DNA of 64,000 nucleotides from Nocardia mikamii NBRC 108933 (GTDB taxonomy: Bacteria > Actinomycetota > Actinomycetes > Mycobacteriales > Mycobacteriaceae): NCBI RefSeq assembly GCF_001613505.1, contig NZ_BDCM01000008.1:62001-126000 (forward strand), given 5' to 3'. A model generated the notes under the pieces. It was given only the letters and a program-made list of their open reading frames with translations, did not search any database and was not told the DNA's origin. Positions 37,379-46,953 of this stretch are shown here, piece by piece. Position 1 is the first letter of the stretch; each line of letters opens with the position of its first letter. The translations under genes were made by a program, and so were the position numbers.

Positions 37379-37456
37379 TCAGGCGCGACAGATCCCGTGC
37401 GGGACGCGCATGAGATCCACCGTGCGGCGGCGCGTCAAGAGTCGGGTGACGTTCAT
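37379..37456 (-). CDS. Putative sulfur-operon leader peptide (25 aa)
   Basis: A 25-codon frame reads MNVTRLLTRRRTVDLMRVP then HGICRA, with AGAAGG 8 bp upstream of the ATG. It has the TRRR-x-VDL-x-RV ... ICR pattern of the small leader peptides that precede sulfur-uptake and LLM-monooxygenase operons in actinobacteria. A single Cys codon lies three codons before the stop. It is likely translated as a cis-acting attenuator that senses cysteine (charged tRNA-Cys) supply and controls the downstream transporter operon. Confidence 0.8.
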   Translation of the reverse strand: MNVTRLLTRRRTVDLMRVPHGICRA

Positions 37457-37619
37457 CGGGGTGCCTTCTGGGAAAGTGCTCGGGCCGGCGATGCGGATCG
37501 CGGCAACCTGCGTTGATCACATGGTGCGGCTGTCCGTGCTGGTGAGCAACGGTGTTTTCACAGTGTGGAAATCAGCGTGAGGATAATTCGGCAGCCGAAA
37601 CGCGGGGCGCGCGAACGAC

Positions 37620-38390
37620 TTACGAGGCGGTGTCCGCGGCGTCGGGTTCGGCGTGCAGCAGCGGGCCGATCCGGTTCGCGATATGGCGCATCGGGGGCAG
37701 GATCGAGCGCATCAGGTCGATGTCGAGGCGCGCGGACCGGGCCTGCACGCAGAGCGCGCCGCGTACCTGCCGGCCGCGGCCGACGATCGGCACGGCGACC
37801 GAACGGATCGGCTCGTCGCTGTCGATCACCTCGACCGCGAATCCGGCGCGGCGCACCCGGTCGAGGTCGGCCGACGCCGGCGGATCGGACTCGTGCCGGC
37901 CGGCGTAGGTCTCGATCAGGCGGTCGCCAGGGGAGAACGCCAGCAGCGCGTGCCCGGCCGCGCTGGATCGCAGCGGGCGTCGTGGCCGCGGAATCTGGTT
38001 GGGGCAGAACGAGACCGGCGGCCGCGCCTGGAAGACGGTCAGCGCGTCGCGCGAGTCGGGCACGCTGAGACTGACCGAAATGCGGATATTCGCCGCCAGC
38101 GCGTAGAGGTGCGGCGCCGCCGAATCGAGACCGAGTCGCGTCAGCGCCGGCCGCGCCAGCGACGCGAGCCCGTGCCCGATGCGGTAGCGGTCGCTGGCAT
38201 GGTCCTGTTCCAGCAGCCGCCCGCGCACGAGTGCCTGCAGCAGCCGGTGGGTGGTGCTGACGGGCAGGCCCGTCTGCTGTGCCAGTTCGCTGACCGACAG
38301 CTCGGGGTCGTCGCCGTCGAAGCAGTTCAGGACCGCGATCGCACGATCGACGGCGCGTGCGCCCGAACGCGGTTCATCGGTGGCGGCCAT
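37620..38390 (-). CDS. IclR-family transcriptional regulator
   Basis: 256 residues; the ATG at 38390 follows AGGAGG. The N-terminal winged helix is at about residues 8-75 (AVDRAIAVLNCFDGDDPELSVSELAQQTGLPVSTTHRLLQALV). The C-terminal effector domain is at about 85-250 (SAAGHALLAFSPGD, VAVPIVGRGRQVRGALCV). It lies upstream of, and on the same strand as, the leader peptide and importer operon, so it may regulate organosulfur use, but this is inference from position only. Confidence 0.9.
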   Translation of the reverse strand: MAATDEPRSGARAVDRAIAVLNCFDGDDPELSVSELAQQTGLPVSTTHRLLQALVRGRLLEQDHASDRYRIGHGLASLARPALTRLGLDSAAPHLYALAANIRISVSLSVPDSRDALTVFQARPPVSFCPNQIPRPRRPLRSSAAGHALLAFSPGDRLIETYAGRHESDPPASADLDRVRRAGFAVEVIDSDEPIRSVAVPIVGRGRQVRGALCVQARSARLDIDLMRSILPPMRHIANRIGPLLHAEPDAADTAS

Positions 38391-38622
38391 ACATCCTCCT
38401 GCCGGGACCGAAAGTGATACAGGCACTCTGGTCCGGAAGAGAACGCGAGACAATGATTGTGCGCAGCGCGAGCCGATCACTTTTCGGCCCGTCCTATTAC
38501 GGCGGCCGATACTCCCGGCCGCCCGCCGTTACCGAGTGAGGATGAGCCTTATCTCGTTCCGGTACCGGAGGCGATGAGCGCCGCGCGGGAATTCCGTTCC
38601 CGCGCGGCGGGCGTGGACATCG

Positions 38623-39054
38623 TCAGCTTTCCAATTCGCGGGACAAACCGGCGGTGATCACGGTGAGAACCTGCCCCGCGAGCGCGAGGTCGGCCGCCGG
38701 GACCGAACCGTAGACGCGGCCGAGCACCGCGCTCGTGCGCGAGCGGATGTCCGCGACGAGACGATCACCCGCCGCGGTGACCACGAGTTCACCGCCCGGC
38801 GCCGCACGCATCAGAGCACGCTCGATGAGTCGCGTCGCGGCGGTCTCGACAACAGTGGGCGCCCAGGTCGTCTTCGCGGCGAGAGTGGCGACATGCCGCT
38901 CCCGATCGACGGTGCCGCCGGCTGCCGCGGCCTGGCTGAGAGTGATCCACTGCGCCTCGTCGACGCCGGTACCGGCGAGGATTCGGTGCAGAAGCGCGTT
39001 GTGATGCTTTTCGGCTCGGCCGATGACCGACGGATCGAGAGTGACGGGGGACAT
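38623..39054 (-). CDS. MarR-like winged-helix protein
   Basis: 143 residues; the ATG at 39054 has AGGAG 8 bp upstream. The pattern of N-terminal helices (AEKHHNALLHRILAGTGVDEAQWITLSQAAAAGG), a central helix pair and a short wing (PGGELVVTAAGDRLVADIRSR) fits the MarR fold. The recognition helix is not strongly conserved, so this is a fold-level guess. It is divergent from a TetR gene, with a 12-bp palindrome between them. Confidence 0.6.
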   Translation of the reverse strand: MSPVTLDPSVIGRAEKHHNALLHRILAGTGVDEAQWITLSQAAAAGGTVDRERHVATLAAKTTWAPTVVETAATRLIERALMRAAPGGELVVTAAGDRLVADIRSRTSAVLGRVYGSVPAADLALAGQVLTVITAGLSRELES

Positions 39055-39145
39055 GGCGTGCTCCTGACTGCGATATGGTGCGCCAATTCTGGCACTCAGT
39101 TCCATACGAGCGCAAGTGTCGTTCGATTCCCAGTTTCTTACGTGC

Positions 39146-39157
39146 CTCGGATCCGAG
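39146..39157. promoter_or_regulatory. 12-bp palindrome upstream of a TetR gene
   Basis: CTCGGATCCGAG is a perfect palindrome ending 18 bp before the TetR start at 39176, within the 121-bp divergent intergenic region. It is a plausible autoregulatory operator. Confidence 0.4.
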
Positions 39158-39175
39158 TTCGGATAGCATCTCGGC

Positions 39176-39805
39176 ATGCCCGATCCCGCATCCGACCGCA
39201 CGCTGCCGTTGCGAGAGCGCAAACGGCTGCGTACCCGCCGCGCACTGGCCGACGCCGCCCTGCGGCTGTTCACCGAGCGCGGATTCGACGCGACGACACT
39301 CGACGAACTCGTGGACGAGGCCGAGGTGTCGCGCAGCACTTTCTTCCGCACCTATCCGGCCAAGGAGGCGGCCGCGATCGAGGCGGAGGCCGAGTTGTGG
39401 TCCGCATATCTCGCGGCACTGGCGAATCGGCCGCTGACCGGGGTGGTGCTGGACGGTATGCGAGAGACGTTGACCGCGGCCGTCGCCGATCTGGCACCGG
39501 ATTGGGATCGCCGGTATGTCGCGACGCGCCGGCTCATCCGCACCACACCGGCGCTCCTGGCCTACGTCGAATACCACCGCCACGGCGTGGAGGCGGATGC
39601 GGTCACGATCCTCGCCGACCGCCTGGAACTGCCCGCGGACGATCTGCGACTGCACGTCCTGGCCGAACTGGTGACCTCGGCCTGGAGTGTGGCCGGCCGG
39701 GAATGGGTCCGCGCCGACGGCCGGGGCGGGCGGGCCGCCCTGACGGACAGAGTGCGCGAGGCATTCGCGGCGGTTCCGGCCGGTCTGGCGCTGCGCGCGC
39801 GCTGA
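39176..39805 (+). CDS. TetR-family regulator
   Basis: 209 residues. The helix-turn-helix is at about residues 15-60 (RTRRALADAALRLFTERGFDATTLDELVDEAEVSRSTFFRTYPAKEA). The C-terminal region resembles the TetR_C_17 / mycofactocin-associated type, with DRRYVATRRLIRTTPALLA near 115. It is divergent from the MarR-like gene and convergent with the TVP38 gene. No obvious enzyme target is adjacent, so the target may be the MarR-like gene itself or distant. Confidence 0.88.
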   Translation: MPDPASDRTLPLRERKRLRTRRALADAALRLFTERGFDATTLDELVDEAEVSRSTFFRTYPAKEAAAIEAEAELWSAYLAALANRPLTGVVLDGMRETLTAAVADLAPDWDRRYVATRRLIRTTPALLAYVEYHRHGVEADAVTILADRLELPADDLRLHVLAELVTSAWSVAGREWVRADGRGGRAALTDRVREAFAAVPAGLALRAR

Positions 39806-39827
39806 GCGATCGCGTCGGCGTCGGGCG

Positions 39828-40538
39828 TCAGTGTGGTGCCGGCTCCTCGGCCGCATCGGTGGCGACGGCCGCGAATTGCTCTGCGCCCCAGCGGGCGTCG
39901 ACGATCAGCCCGATCACGCCGATGGTGATGCACACCCCCGACAGCACCAGCAGGCCCGGGTTCGTCCGGCCGGTCAGCGCATCGCCGAGGACGACGACGC
40001 CGATGGTGCCGGGAATGATGCCCACGAAGGTGGCCAGCAGGTAGGGCATCATCCGCACCGAGGACAGTCCGGCGCAGTAATTGATCACCGAGAACGGTAC
40101 CGGCGCGATCAGTCGCAGCGAGCCGACCGCGAGCCAGCCGCGCCGGGCCAGCCGTCGATCCACCGCCCGCACCGCCGGATGGGTCAATCGCGCGGCGACC
40201 TGGTCCCGGTCCAGCGCCCGGACGAGCAACAGAGCCAGCACGGCGCTGACCGTCGTCGCGGCAACCGCGAGGGTGATGCCGAGAATCGGCCCGAACAACA
40301 GCCCGGCGCTCAGTGTGAACACGGTGCGCGGAAACGGCGCCACCGTCACGAGCGCGTGGACGAGAAAAAACAGGAGCGGAAACACCGGGCCGACCGAATC
40401 GGCCCAGTCCCGGATCTGTTGCGGGGCCGGATGCGGGGCCAGCAGGGCGACCGCGACCAGGGCGGTCGCGAGGATCACCAGCATCGCGACCCGTCGATTG
40501 CGCAGTAGTCGCAACGCCACATCCGTCGTCCTCGGCAC
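39828..40538 (-). CDS. TVP38/TMEM64 (DedA/VTT-type) membrane protein
   Basis: 236 residues from a GTG start, with about six hydrophobic segments. The central core, with FPRTVFTLSAGLLFGPILGITLAV (about residues 69-92) and LRLIAPVPFSVINYCAGLSS, is the VTT signature. Members probably move lipids or phosphate-linked substrates across the membrane. The location just before mutA, on the opposite strand, matches Rv1491c in M. tuberculosis. Confidence 0.9.
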   Translation of the reverse strand: MPRTTDVALRLLRNRRVAMLVILATALVAVALLAPHPAPQQIRDWADSVGPVFPLLFFLVHALVTVAPFPRTVFTLSAGLLFGPILGITLAVAATTVSAVLALLLVRALDRDQVAARLTHPAVRAVDRRLARRGWLAVGSLRLIAPVPFSVINYCAGLSSVRMMPYLLATFVGIIPGTIGVVVLGDALTGRTNPGLLVLSGVCITIGVIGLIVDARWGAEQFAAVATDAAEEPAPH

Positions 40539-40571
40539 CGCGACAGGTTACCGGTCGGTATGGCGAGGCTG

Positions 40572-40714
40572 TGCGAAGAGTATGCGAACACCGGGCTAGC
40601 ATCGAATGAAGGTTGATGAATGATCGTTAACCGAACTGGTCATCGACCTGCCGATATCGCACGCCCGTCGCACTGTGAAGGGGTCACACAGGCGGTTGCG
40701 AAGGCGCTGCGAAG
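40572..40714. promoter_or_regulatory. Repeated TGCGAA-N5-TGCGAA elements and a CRP-like motif upstream of mutA
   Basis: TGCGAA-gagta-TGCGAA occurs at 40572-40588 and TGCGAA-ggcgc-TGCGAA at 40698-40714, two direct-repeat pairs with identical 11-bp period and 126 bp between copies. A TGTGA-N5-TCACA inverted repeat lies at 40675-40689; its spacer is one base short of a canonical CRP site. These elements fill the 245-bp gap between the TVP38 gene and mutA and probably control the mutase operon. Confidence 0.5.
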
Positions 40715-40783
40715 AGTTGGGTCCCAGCGTAGGTATCCGGTACGAGTGAAGTATCGGAGTCGAGTGGAAGAGGTACAGCAGCG

Positions 40784-42643
40784 ATGCCGATTGGTTCAGA
40801 TCCGGGTGCGGACACCGTGCCCGGATACGCCGCATGGCGCAAGGGTGTGGCCGGAGTACTGGCCAAATCCCGCAAGGTCGAGGCATCCGAACTCGGTGAC
40901 GAGCCGGAGCGCCTGCTCGAGGTCACCAATTACGACGGAGTGACCGTCGCGCCGCTGTACACCCGTCGCGACGAACTGCCCGAACAACCGCTGCCGGGAC
41001 GATTCCCGTTCGTGCGCGGTAACGAGGGCACCCGGGACGTGCACCGCGGCTGGCATGTCAGCGCCCGCATCGGCGGAACCGATCCGGCCGCCGTCAACGA
41101 GGAGATCCTCGCCGCCCTGGAGAACGGCGTCAGCTCCGTCTGGCTCGGGGTGGGCGAGAACGGCGTCCCGGTGGCGGGACTGGCGGACGCGCTGCGCGGC
41201 TTGCTGTTCGAGTTGGCTCCGCTGAGCTTGCGGGCGGGTGCGGACACACCGGCCGCCGCCGCGCAGGTGCTGGCCCTGCTCGACGGCTACGAGGTGGCCG
41301 ACCGCTCCGACATCCACGTCTTCCTCGGCGCGGCGCCGCTGACCAGCCGCTTCGCCGGAGTGGCCGACACCGGCCTCGACGCCACGGTCGAACTGGCACG
41401 CACTGCCGCCGGCCGCACCGAGACCGTCCGTGCGATCACTGTGTCCGGCACGGTCTTCCACAACGCCGGCGCGTCCGACGCCCAGGAGATCGGCGCGGCC
41501 GTCGCCGCGGGCCTGGACTACCTGCGCGCACTCACCGACGCCGGCCTCGATGTCGCCGACGCGCTGGATCAGGTGAGTTTCCAGCTGGCGGCGACCGACG
41601 ACCAGTTCGAGACGATCGCGAAATTCCGTGCCGCCCGGCGGCTGTGGGCTCGGGTCGCGCACGAGGCGGGAGCGCCGGACTTCGGCAACGCGCCGCAGCA
41701 CGCCGTCACCTCGGAAGCGATGCTGAGCCAGCGTGATCCGTGGGTGAACATGCTGCGCACCACCCTGGCCGCGTTCGGCGCCGGCGTGGGCGGCGCGGAC
41801 CTGGTCACCGTACTGCCGTTCGACGCGGCCCTGCCGGCCGGGGAACTCGGTGTGTCGCAAGCGTTCTCGGAACGTATGGCACGCAACACCCAGCTGCTGT
41901 TGCTCGAGGAGTCGCATCTCGGGCACGTGCAGGATCCCGGCGCGGGTTCCTGGCATGTGGAGAGTCTCACCGCGGATGTGGCCGGTGCGGCGTGGGCGTT
42001 CATGCAGGAGCTCGAACGCGCCGGCGGATACCTCGCCGCGCTGGAGTCCGGCCTGCTGGCCGAGCGCATCGCCGATACCCGGACCCGCCGCGAATCCGAC
42101 ATCGCCCACCGCCGCACCGCGGTCACCGGTGTCAACGAATTCCCGAACCTGGCCGAGCAACCGCTGTCCGAGGCCGCGCGTGCGACGAATGCGGTGGCCC
42201 GCTACGGCGCGGCCTTCGAAGCCCTGCGCAACCGGTCGGATGCCTACCTCGCCGCCCACGGCCGCCGGCCGCGTGCGCTGCTGGTACCGCTGGGCCCGGT
42301 CGCCGAACACAACGTGCGCGTGACCTTCACCGCGAACGTGCTCGCCTCCGGCGGCATCGAAACGGTGAACCCGGGAGCATTGGAGACGTCCGCGATCGGC
42401 TCGGCCGCCACCGAATCCGGAGCGACGATGGCGGTGCTGTGTGGCAGTGACGCCCGTTACGGCACCGAGGCCGCGCCCGCCGTCGCGCAGCTGCGCGACG
42501 CCGGCGTGACGACGGTACTGCTGGCCGGACCGGAGAAGGCGGTGGCTGAGGTGAGCGGCACACAGCGGCCGGACGGATTCCTCACGGCCCGCATGGACGC
42601 GGTGGCGACCCTGTCCGGCCTGCTGGAGAAGCTGGGAGCGTAA
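40784..42643 (+). CDS. mutA: Methylmalonyl-CoA mutase small subunit
   Basis: 619 residues, the usual length. The N-terminal region ([23 protein letters not shown]) and the TIM-barrel part ([34 protein letters not shown]) match mutase small subunits. The C-terminal flavodoxin-like domain lacks the DxHxxG cobalamin motif, as expected for this non-catalytic subunit. It pairs with MutB to interconvert methylmalonyl-CoA and succinyl-CoA, draining propionyl-CoA from odd-chain, branched and steroid side chains. The stop overlaps the mutB start by one base (TAATG). Confidence 0.96.
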   Translation: MPIGSDPGADTVPGYAAWRKGVAGVLAKSRKVEASELGDEPERLLEVTNYDGVTVAPLYTRRDELPEQPLPGRFPFVRGNEGTRDVHRGWHVSARIGGTDPAAVNEEILAALENGVSSVWLGVGENGVPVAGLADALRGLLFELAPLSLRAGADTPAAAAQVLALLDGYEVADRSDIHVFLGAAPLTSRFAGVADTGLDATVELARTAAGRTETVRAITVSGTVFHNAGASDAQEIGAAVAAGLDYLRALTDAGLDVADALDQVSFQLAATDDQFETIAKFRAARRLWARVAHEAGAPDFGNAPQHAVTSEAMLSQRDPWVNMLRTTLAAFGAGVGGADLVTVLPFDAALPAGELGVSQAFSERMARNTQLLLLEESHLGHVQDPGAGSWHVESLTADVAGAAWAFMQELERAGGYLAALESGLLAERIADTRTRRESDIAHRRTAVTGVNEFPNLAEQPLSEAARATNAVARYGAAFEALRNRSDAYLAAHGRRPRALLVPLGPVAEHNVRVTFTANVLASGGIETVNPGALETSAIGSAATESGATMAVLCGSDARYGTEAAPAVAQLRDAGVTTVLLAGPEKAVAEVSGTQRPDGFLTARMDAVATLSGLLEKLGA

Positions 42644-44904
42644 TGACTACTCGAGATGTGAACCACGTGATCGGCAGCTTCGCCGAGGTACCGCTGGGTG
42701 AACCGGCCGTCGGCCGGACCGGTGGCGGCGACGTCGAGGCGTTCGTCGCCGAATCGGCCGCCGCCAACGGTTATGCGCCCGAACAACTGGTCTGGGCGAC
42801 CCCCGAAGGCATCGACGTCGCGCCGGTGTACACCAAGGCCGACCGGGATGCCGTTGTCGCCGAGGGCTATCCGCTCGACAGCGTGCCCGGTGTGGCGCCG
42901 TTCGTGCGCGGCCCGTACCCGACCATGTACGTGAATCAGCCGTGGACCATCCGCCAGTACGCGGGTTTCTCCACCGCCGCCGATTCCAACGCCTTCTACC
43001 GCCGCAACCTGGCCGCGGGCCAGAAGGGTCTGTCGGTCGCCTTCGACCTGGCCACCCATCGCGGCTACGACTCCGATCATCCCCGGGTGACCGGTGACGT
43101 CGGTATGGCCGGCGTCGCCATCGACTCGATCCTGGATATGCGGGAACTGTTCGATCAGATTCCGCTGGACCAGGTGTCGGTCTCGATGACCATGAACGGC
43201 GCGGTCCTGCCGATCCTGGCGCTGTACGTCGTCGCCGCCGAGGAACAGGGCGTCAAGCCCGAACAGCTGGCCGGAACCATTCAGAACGACATTCTGAAGG
43301 AGTTCATGGTCCGCAACACCTACATCTATCCGCCCAAGCCCTCGATGCGGATCATCTCCGACATCTTCGCCTACACCTCCGCGAAGATGCCGAAGTTCAA
43401 CTCGATCTCCATCTCCGGCTACCACATCCAGGAAGCCGGCGCCACGGCCGATCTGGAGCTGGCCTACACCCTGGCCGATGGTGTCGAATACATCCGCGCC
43501 GGCCTGGACGCGGGGATGGAGATCGATCAGTTCGCGCCGCGGCTGTCGTTCTTCTGGGCCATCGGCATGAACTTCTTCATGGAGGTCGCCAAGCTGCGCG
43601 CGGGCCGGTTGCTGTGGAGCGAGCTGGTGTCGAAGTTCGAACCCAAGAGCCAGAAGTCGCTGTCGCTGCGCACCCACTCGCAGACCTCGGGCTGGTCGCT
43701 GACCGCGCAGGATGTGTTCAACAACGTCGCGCGCACCTGTGTCGAGGCGATGGCGGCGACCCAGGGCCACACCCAGTCGCTGCACACCAACGCCCTCGAC
43801 GAGGCGCTGGCACTGCCCACCGACTTCTCCGCGCGCATCGCCCGCAACACCCAGCTGCTGCTGCAGCAGGAGTCGGGAACCACGCGCCCGATCGATCCGT
43901 GGGGCGGCTCCTACTACGTGGAGTGGCTGACCCACCACCTGGCCGAGCGGGCGCGGGCCCACATCGCCGAGGTCGAGGCGCACGGCGGTATGGCGCAGGC
44001 GATTTCGGAGGGTATCCCGAAGCTGCGCATCGAGGAGGCCGCCGCCCGCACCCAGGCGCGCATCGACACCGGTGCGCAGCCGGTGATCGGCGTCAACAAG
44101 TACCAGGTGACCGAGGACCAGGAGATCGAGGTCCTCAAGGTCGAGAACTCGCGCGTGCGCGCCGAGCAGAACGAGAAGCTGCGCCGCCTGCGCGCCGAGC
44201 GCGACAGCACCGAGGTCGAGCGGGCCCTGGCCGAATTGACCAGGGCGGCAGCGTCTTCCGAGGGTGGGATGGCCAACAACCTGCTCGCCCTCGCCATCGA
44301 CGCGGCCCGCGCCAAGGCCACTGTCGGCGAAATCTCCGACGCGCTGGAGAAGGTGTACGGTCGCCACCAAGCCGAGATCCGCACACTGTCGGGCGTCTAC
44401 CGAGAGGAGGCCGGCAAGGTGACCAACATCAGCAGGGCCATCGAGCTGGTCGAGGAATTCGCCGAGGCCGAGGGCCGCCGCCCCCGCATCCTCGTCGCCA
44501 AGATGGGCCAGGACGGCCACGACCGCGGCCAGAAGGTGATCGCGACCGCCTTCGCCGACCTCGGCATGGACGTCGACGTGGGCCCGTTGTTCCAGACCCC
44601 GGAAGAGGTGGCCCAGCAGGCGGCCGACAACGACGTGCACATCGTCGGTGTCTCCTCGCTGGCGGCCGGCCACCTCACGCTGGTGCCCGCTCTGCGGCAG
44701 GCGCTGGCCGAGGTCGGACGCCCCGACATCATGGTCATCGTCGGCGGTGTGATCCCGCCCGGTGACTTCGACGAGCTGTATGCCGCCGGCGCCGCGGCGA
44801 TCTTCCCGCCGGGCACCGTGATCGCCGATGCCGCGATCGGGCTGCTGCAGAAGCTGGCGGCCGAACTCGGCCACGAGATCGGCGGACAAGCCGAGGCGGA
44901 ATGA
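42643..44904 (+). CDS. mutB: Methylmalonyl-CoA mutase large (catalytic) subunit
   Basis: 753 residues. The N-terminal barrel has the substrate channel motifs ([38 protein letters not shown]). The C-terminal B12 domain carries the lower-ligand motif DGHDRG at about residues 623-628 and a GVSSLAAGH segment. It is the adenosylcobalamin-dependent catalytic subunit. It lies between mutA and meaB with overlaps at both ends. Between this gene and the meaB homologue M. tuberculosis has a mazEF pair, as I recall it; here the genes are directly coupled. Confidence 0.97.
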   Translation: MTTRDVNHVIGSFAEVPLGEPAVGRTGGGDVEAFVAESAAANGYAPEQLVWATPEGIDVAPVYTKADRDAVVAEGYPLDSVPGVAPFVRGPYPTMYVNQPWTIRQYAGFSTAADSNAFYRRNLAAGQKGLSVAFDLATHRGYDSDHPRVTGDVGMAGVAIDSILDMRELFDQIPLDQVSVSMTMNGAVLPILALYVVAAEEQGVKPEQLAGTIQNDILKEFMVRNTYIYPPKPSMRIISDIFAYTSAKMPKFNSISISGYHIQEAGATADLELAYTLADGVEYIRAGLDAGMEIDQFAPRLSFFWAIGMNFFMEVAKLRAGRLLWSELVSKFEPKSQKSLSLRTHSQTSGWSLTAQDVFNNVARTCVEAMAATQGHTQSLHTNALDEALALPTDFSARIARNTQLLLQQESGTTRPIDPWGGSYYVEWLTHHLAERARAHIAEVEAHGGMAQAISEGIPKLRIEEAAARTQARIDTGAQPVIGVNKYQVTEDQEIEVLKVENSRVRAEQNEKLRRLRAERDSTEVERALAELTRAAASSEGGMANNLLALAIDAARAKATVGEISDALEKVYGRHQAEIRTLSGVYREEAGKVTNISRAIELVEEFAEAEGRRPRILVAKMGQDGHDRGQKVIATAFADLGMDVDVGPLFQTPEEVAQQAADNDVHIVGVSSLAAGHLTLVPALRQALAEVGRPDIMVIVGGVIPPGDFDELYAAGAAAIFPPGTVIADAAIGLLQKLAAELGHEIGGQAEAE

Positions 44905-46028
44905 ACGACGCCGACCGGACTCCGGCGGGCGATGCGCCCGCCGGGGCGGAGTTGCCCGGAACCCAGGCCCTGTCCACCGCCCGCGGCCTGCCCCCGGCGC
45001 TGCGCGTGGACGGACCGCAGTCCCAGGGCGGCGGACGACGCCGGACCATCGATGTGGCGGAGCTGGCAGGTGCGATCCGCGACAATCAGCGCGCCGCGCT
45101 CGCCCGCGCGATCACCCTGGTCGAATCCACCCGCGCGGATCACCGCGAGGCGGCGCAGCGCCTGCTGCTCGAGCTCACGGCCGAAGGTGGTGCCGTCGAA
45201 TCCAATCGCGTCGGTATCACCGGCGTTCCGGGCGTGGGCAAGTCGACGTTCATCGACGCACTCGGGATGTATCTGATCGGCCAGGGACATCGGGTCGCGG
45301 TGCTGGCGGTGGATCCGTCCTCGACCCGCACCGGTGGATCGATTCTGGGCGACAAGACCCGCATGGCGCGGCTGTCGGTCGAGCGTGAGGCGTTCATCCG
45401 CCCGTCGCCGACCGCGGGCACGCTGGGCGGCGTCGCCAAGGCGACCCGGGAAACGATCGTGCTGCTCGAGGCCGCCGGTTACGACGTGATCCTGGTGGAG
45501 ACGGTGGGTGTCGGTCAGTCCGAGGTGACCGTCGCCAATATGGTCGACGTGTTCTGCTTCCTCACCCTGGCCCGCACCGGAGATCAGTTGCAGGGCATCA
45601 AGAAGGGTGTGCTGGAGCTGGCCGATCTGGTCGCGGTCAACAAGGCCGACGGCCGCCACGAGGTGGAGGCGCGGGCGGCCGCACGCGAGCTACAGGGCGC
45701 GATGCGACTGATCCATCCGCGCGATTCCCTCTGGCGCCCACCGGTTCTCACCATGAGTGGGCTGAACGGCACCGGTCTGGACACCTTCTGGGATACGGTC
45801 CTCGAACACCGGCGCGTGCTCACCGAGGCGGGGGAGTTCGCCGAGAAGCGCCGCCGCCAGCAGGTCGACTGGACCTGGACCATGGTGCACGATCAACTGC
45901 TGCGCCGGCTGGCCGACAGTCCCGGCGTGAAAGCGATTCGCGCACAGGTGGAAAAGCAGATCCGCGACGGCTCCCTGACTCCGGCCCTGGCGGCCGAGGA
46001 ACTGCTGCGCGCCTTCGACGAGAAATAG
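44901..46028 (+). CDS. meaB: MeaB-type G-protein chaperone of methylmalonyl-CoA mutase
   Basis: 375 residues, ATG overlapping the mutB stop by 4 bp. GTPase signatures: Walker [10 protein letters not shown] at about 110-118, [18 protein letters not shown], an ETVGVGQSE switch region and the NKAD base-recognition motif. MeaB/ArgK proteins (MMAA in humans) gate adenosylcobalamin loading and protect the mutase from inactivation. A Pro/Ala-rich extension of about 45 residues precedes the core. The transcript ends at a strong hairpin just after the stop. Confidence 0.95.
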   Translation: MNDADRTPAGDAPAGAELPGTQALSTARGLPPALRVDGPQSQGGGRRRTIDVAELAGAIRDNQRAALARAITLVESTRADHREAAQRLLLELTAEGGAVESNRVGITGVPGVGKSTFIDALGMYLIGQGHRVAVLAVDPSSTRTGGSILGDKTRMARLSVEREAFIRPSPTAGTLGGVAKATRETIVLLEAAGYDVILVETVGVGQSEVTVANMVDVFCFLTLARTGDQLQGIKKGVLELADLVAVNKADGRHEVEARAAARELQGAMRLIHPRDSLWRPPVLTMSGLNGTGLDTFWDTVLEHRRVLTEAGEFAEKRRRQQVDWTWTMVHDQLLRRLADSPGVKAIRAQVEKQIRDGSLTPALAAEELLRAFDEK

Positions 46029-46030
46029 CG

Positions 46031-46065
46031 GCTGTCCGGGCGACGAGGATTCGTCCCCGGACAGC
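46031..46065. terminator. Strong bidirectional hairpin terminator
   Basis: A 10-bp stem, GCTGTCCGGG (46031-46040) with CCCGGACAGC (46056-46065), is extended by GACGA/TCGTC around a 4-nt GGAT loop with one bulged C. It occupies almost the whole 37-bp gap between the convergent meaB and amidohydrolase stops. Confidence 0.85.
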
Positions 46066-46953
46066 TCACCTCACCCGGAACAGTCGCGCCGCATTGCCGT
46101 AGCAGACCGCCCGCAGCCAGTCCGCACCCAGATCGAGCCGTTCGAGTGCTTCCAGCGCATGAACGTAGGAGTACGGGATGTTCGGGAAGTCGCTGCCGAA
46201 CAGAATGCGCTCACCCACGTCGGCCAGTCGCGAGTACTCGTTGCGCGGGAACGGGTTTCGTTCCTCGATGAAGTCGGTGAACGACATCGTGGTGTCGAGG
46301 TGCACGTTGTCGTAGCGCTGAGCGAGGTCGAGAAATTCGGAGTACTCGGGCACGCCCATATGGGCGATGATCAGCGTCAGGCGCGGAAACCGCTGCAGCA
46401 GCGCCGCGATCGGCTCCGGTCCGGTGAATTCCCCCGGCGCCGGGCCCGATCCGCAGTGGATCAGCACCGGAATCCCGGCCTCGGACAACAGCCCCCACAC
46501 CTCGGTCAGCAACGGATCGCCCGGGTGATAGTCACCGACCTGGATATGCGATTTGAAGATGCGCGCTCCGGATTCGATCGCCGCGCTCACATAGCTGCCG
46601 GCGCCGTGTTCGGGATAGAAGGTTGCGGTGTGCAGGCAGTCCGGGGTTCGTGCCGCGAAGTCGGCCGCCCACTCGTTCAGCCACGCCGCCATATCGGGCT
46701 TGTGCGGATATACCAGGGAGGTGAACGCGCGCACTCCGAAACCGCGGAGCGTATCCAGGCGCTGCTGCTCGTCGTCGCGATAGGCGATCGGCCACGGCCG
46801 CCCGATCAGCGGACCCACGGAATCGAAATACGCCCACACCTTGCGCAGCACCCGATCGGGCATGAAATGGGTGTGCACATCGATGATTCCGGGCAGCCCC
46901 GTCCGGTCCCGGAACTGCGCGACCGCCGCCCGGTCCCCGTCGTCGACCGTCAC
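46066..46953 (-). CDS. Amidohydrolase-2 family metal-dependent hydrolase/decarboxylase
   Basis: 295 residues. The metal-binding motif HTH is in IDVHTHFMP at the N-terminus. A further ligand His is in LIIAHMG, and the late Asp is in ILFGSDFPN. This is the ACMSD/amidohydrolase-2 TIM barrel, which includes decarboxylases and lactone or amide hydrolases; the substrate is unknown. It overlaps the stop of the upstream nucleoside hydrolase gene by 4 bp, so both may act in nucleoside or base catabolism. Confidence 0.85.
   Translation of the reverse strand: MTVDDGDRAAVAQFRDRTGLPGIIDVHTHFMPDRVLRKVWAYFDSVGPLIGRPWPIAYRDDEQQRLDTLRGFGVRAFTSLVYPHKPDMAAWLNEWAADFAARTPDCLHTATFYPEHGAGSYVSAAIESGARIFKSHIQVGDYHPGDPLLTEVWGLLSEAGIPVLIHCGSGPAPGEFTGPEPIAALLQRFPRLTLIIAHMGVPEYSEFLDLAQRYDNVHLDTTMSFTDFIEERNPFPRNEYSRLADVGERILFGSDFPNIPYSYVHALEALERLDLGADWLRAVCYGNAARLFRVR

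Noticed and set aside
40675-40689. Canonical CRP/GlxR site upstream of mutA
   Set aside because: TGTGA and TCACA are present but separated by 5 instead of 6 bases. It is listed only as a CRP-like motif within the regulatory region.
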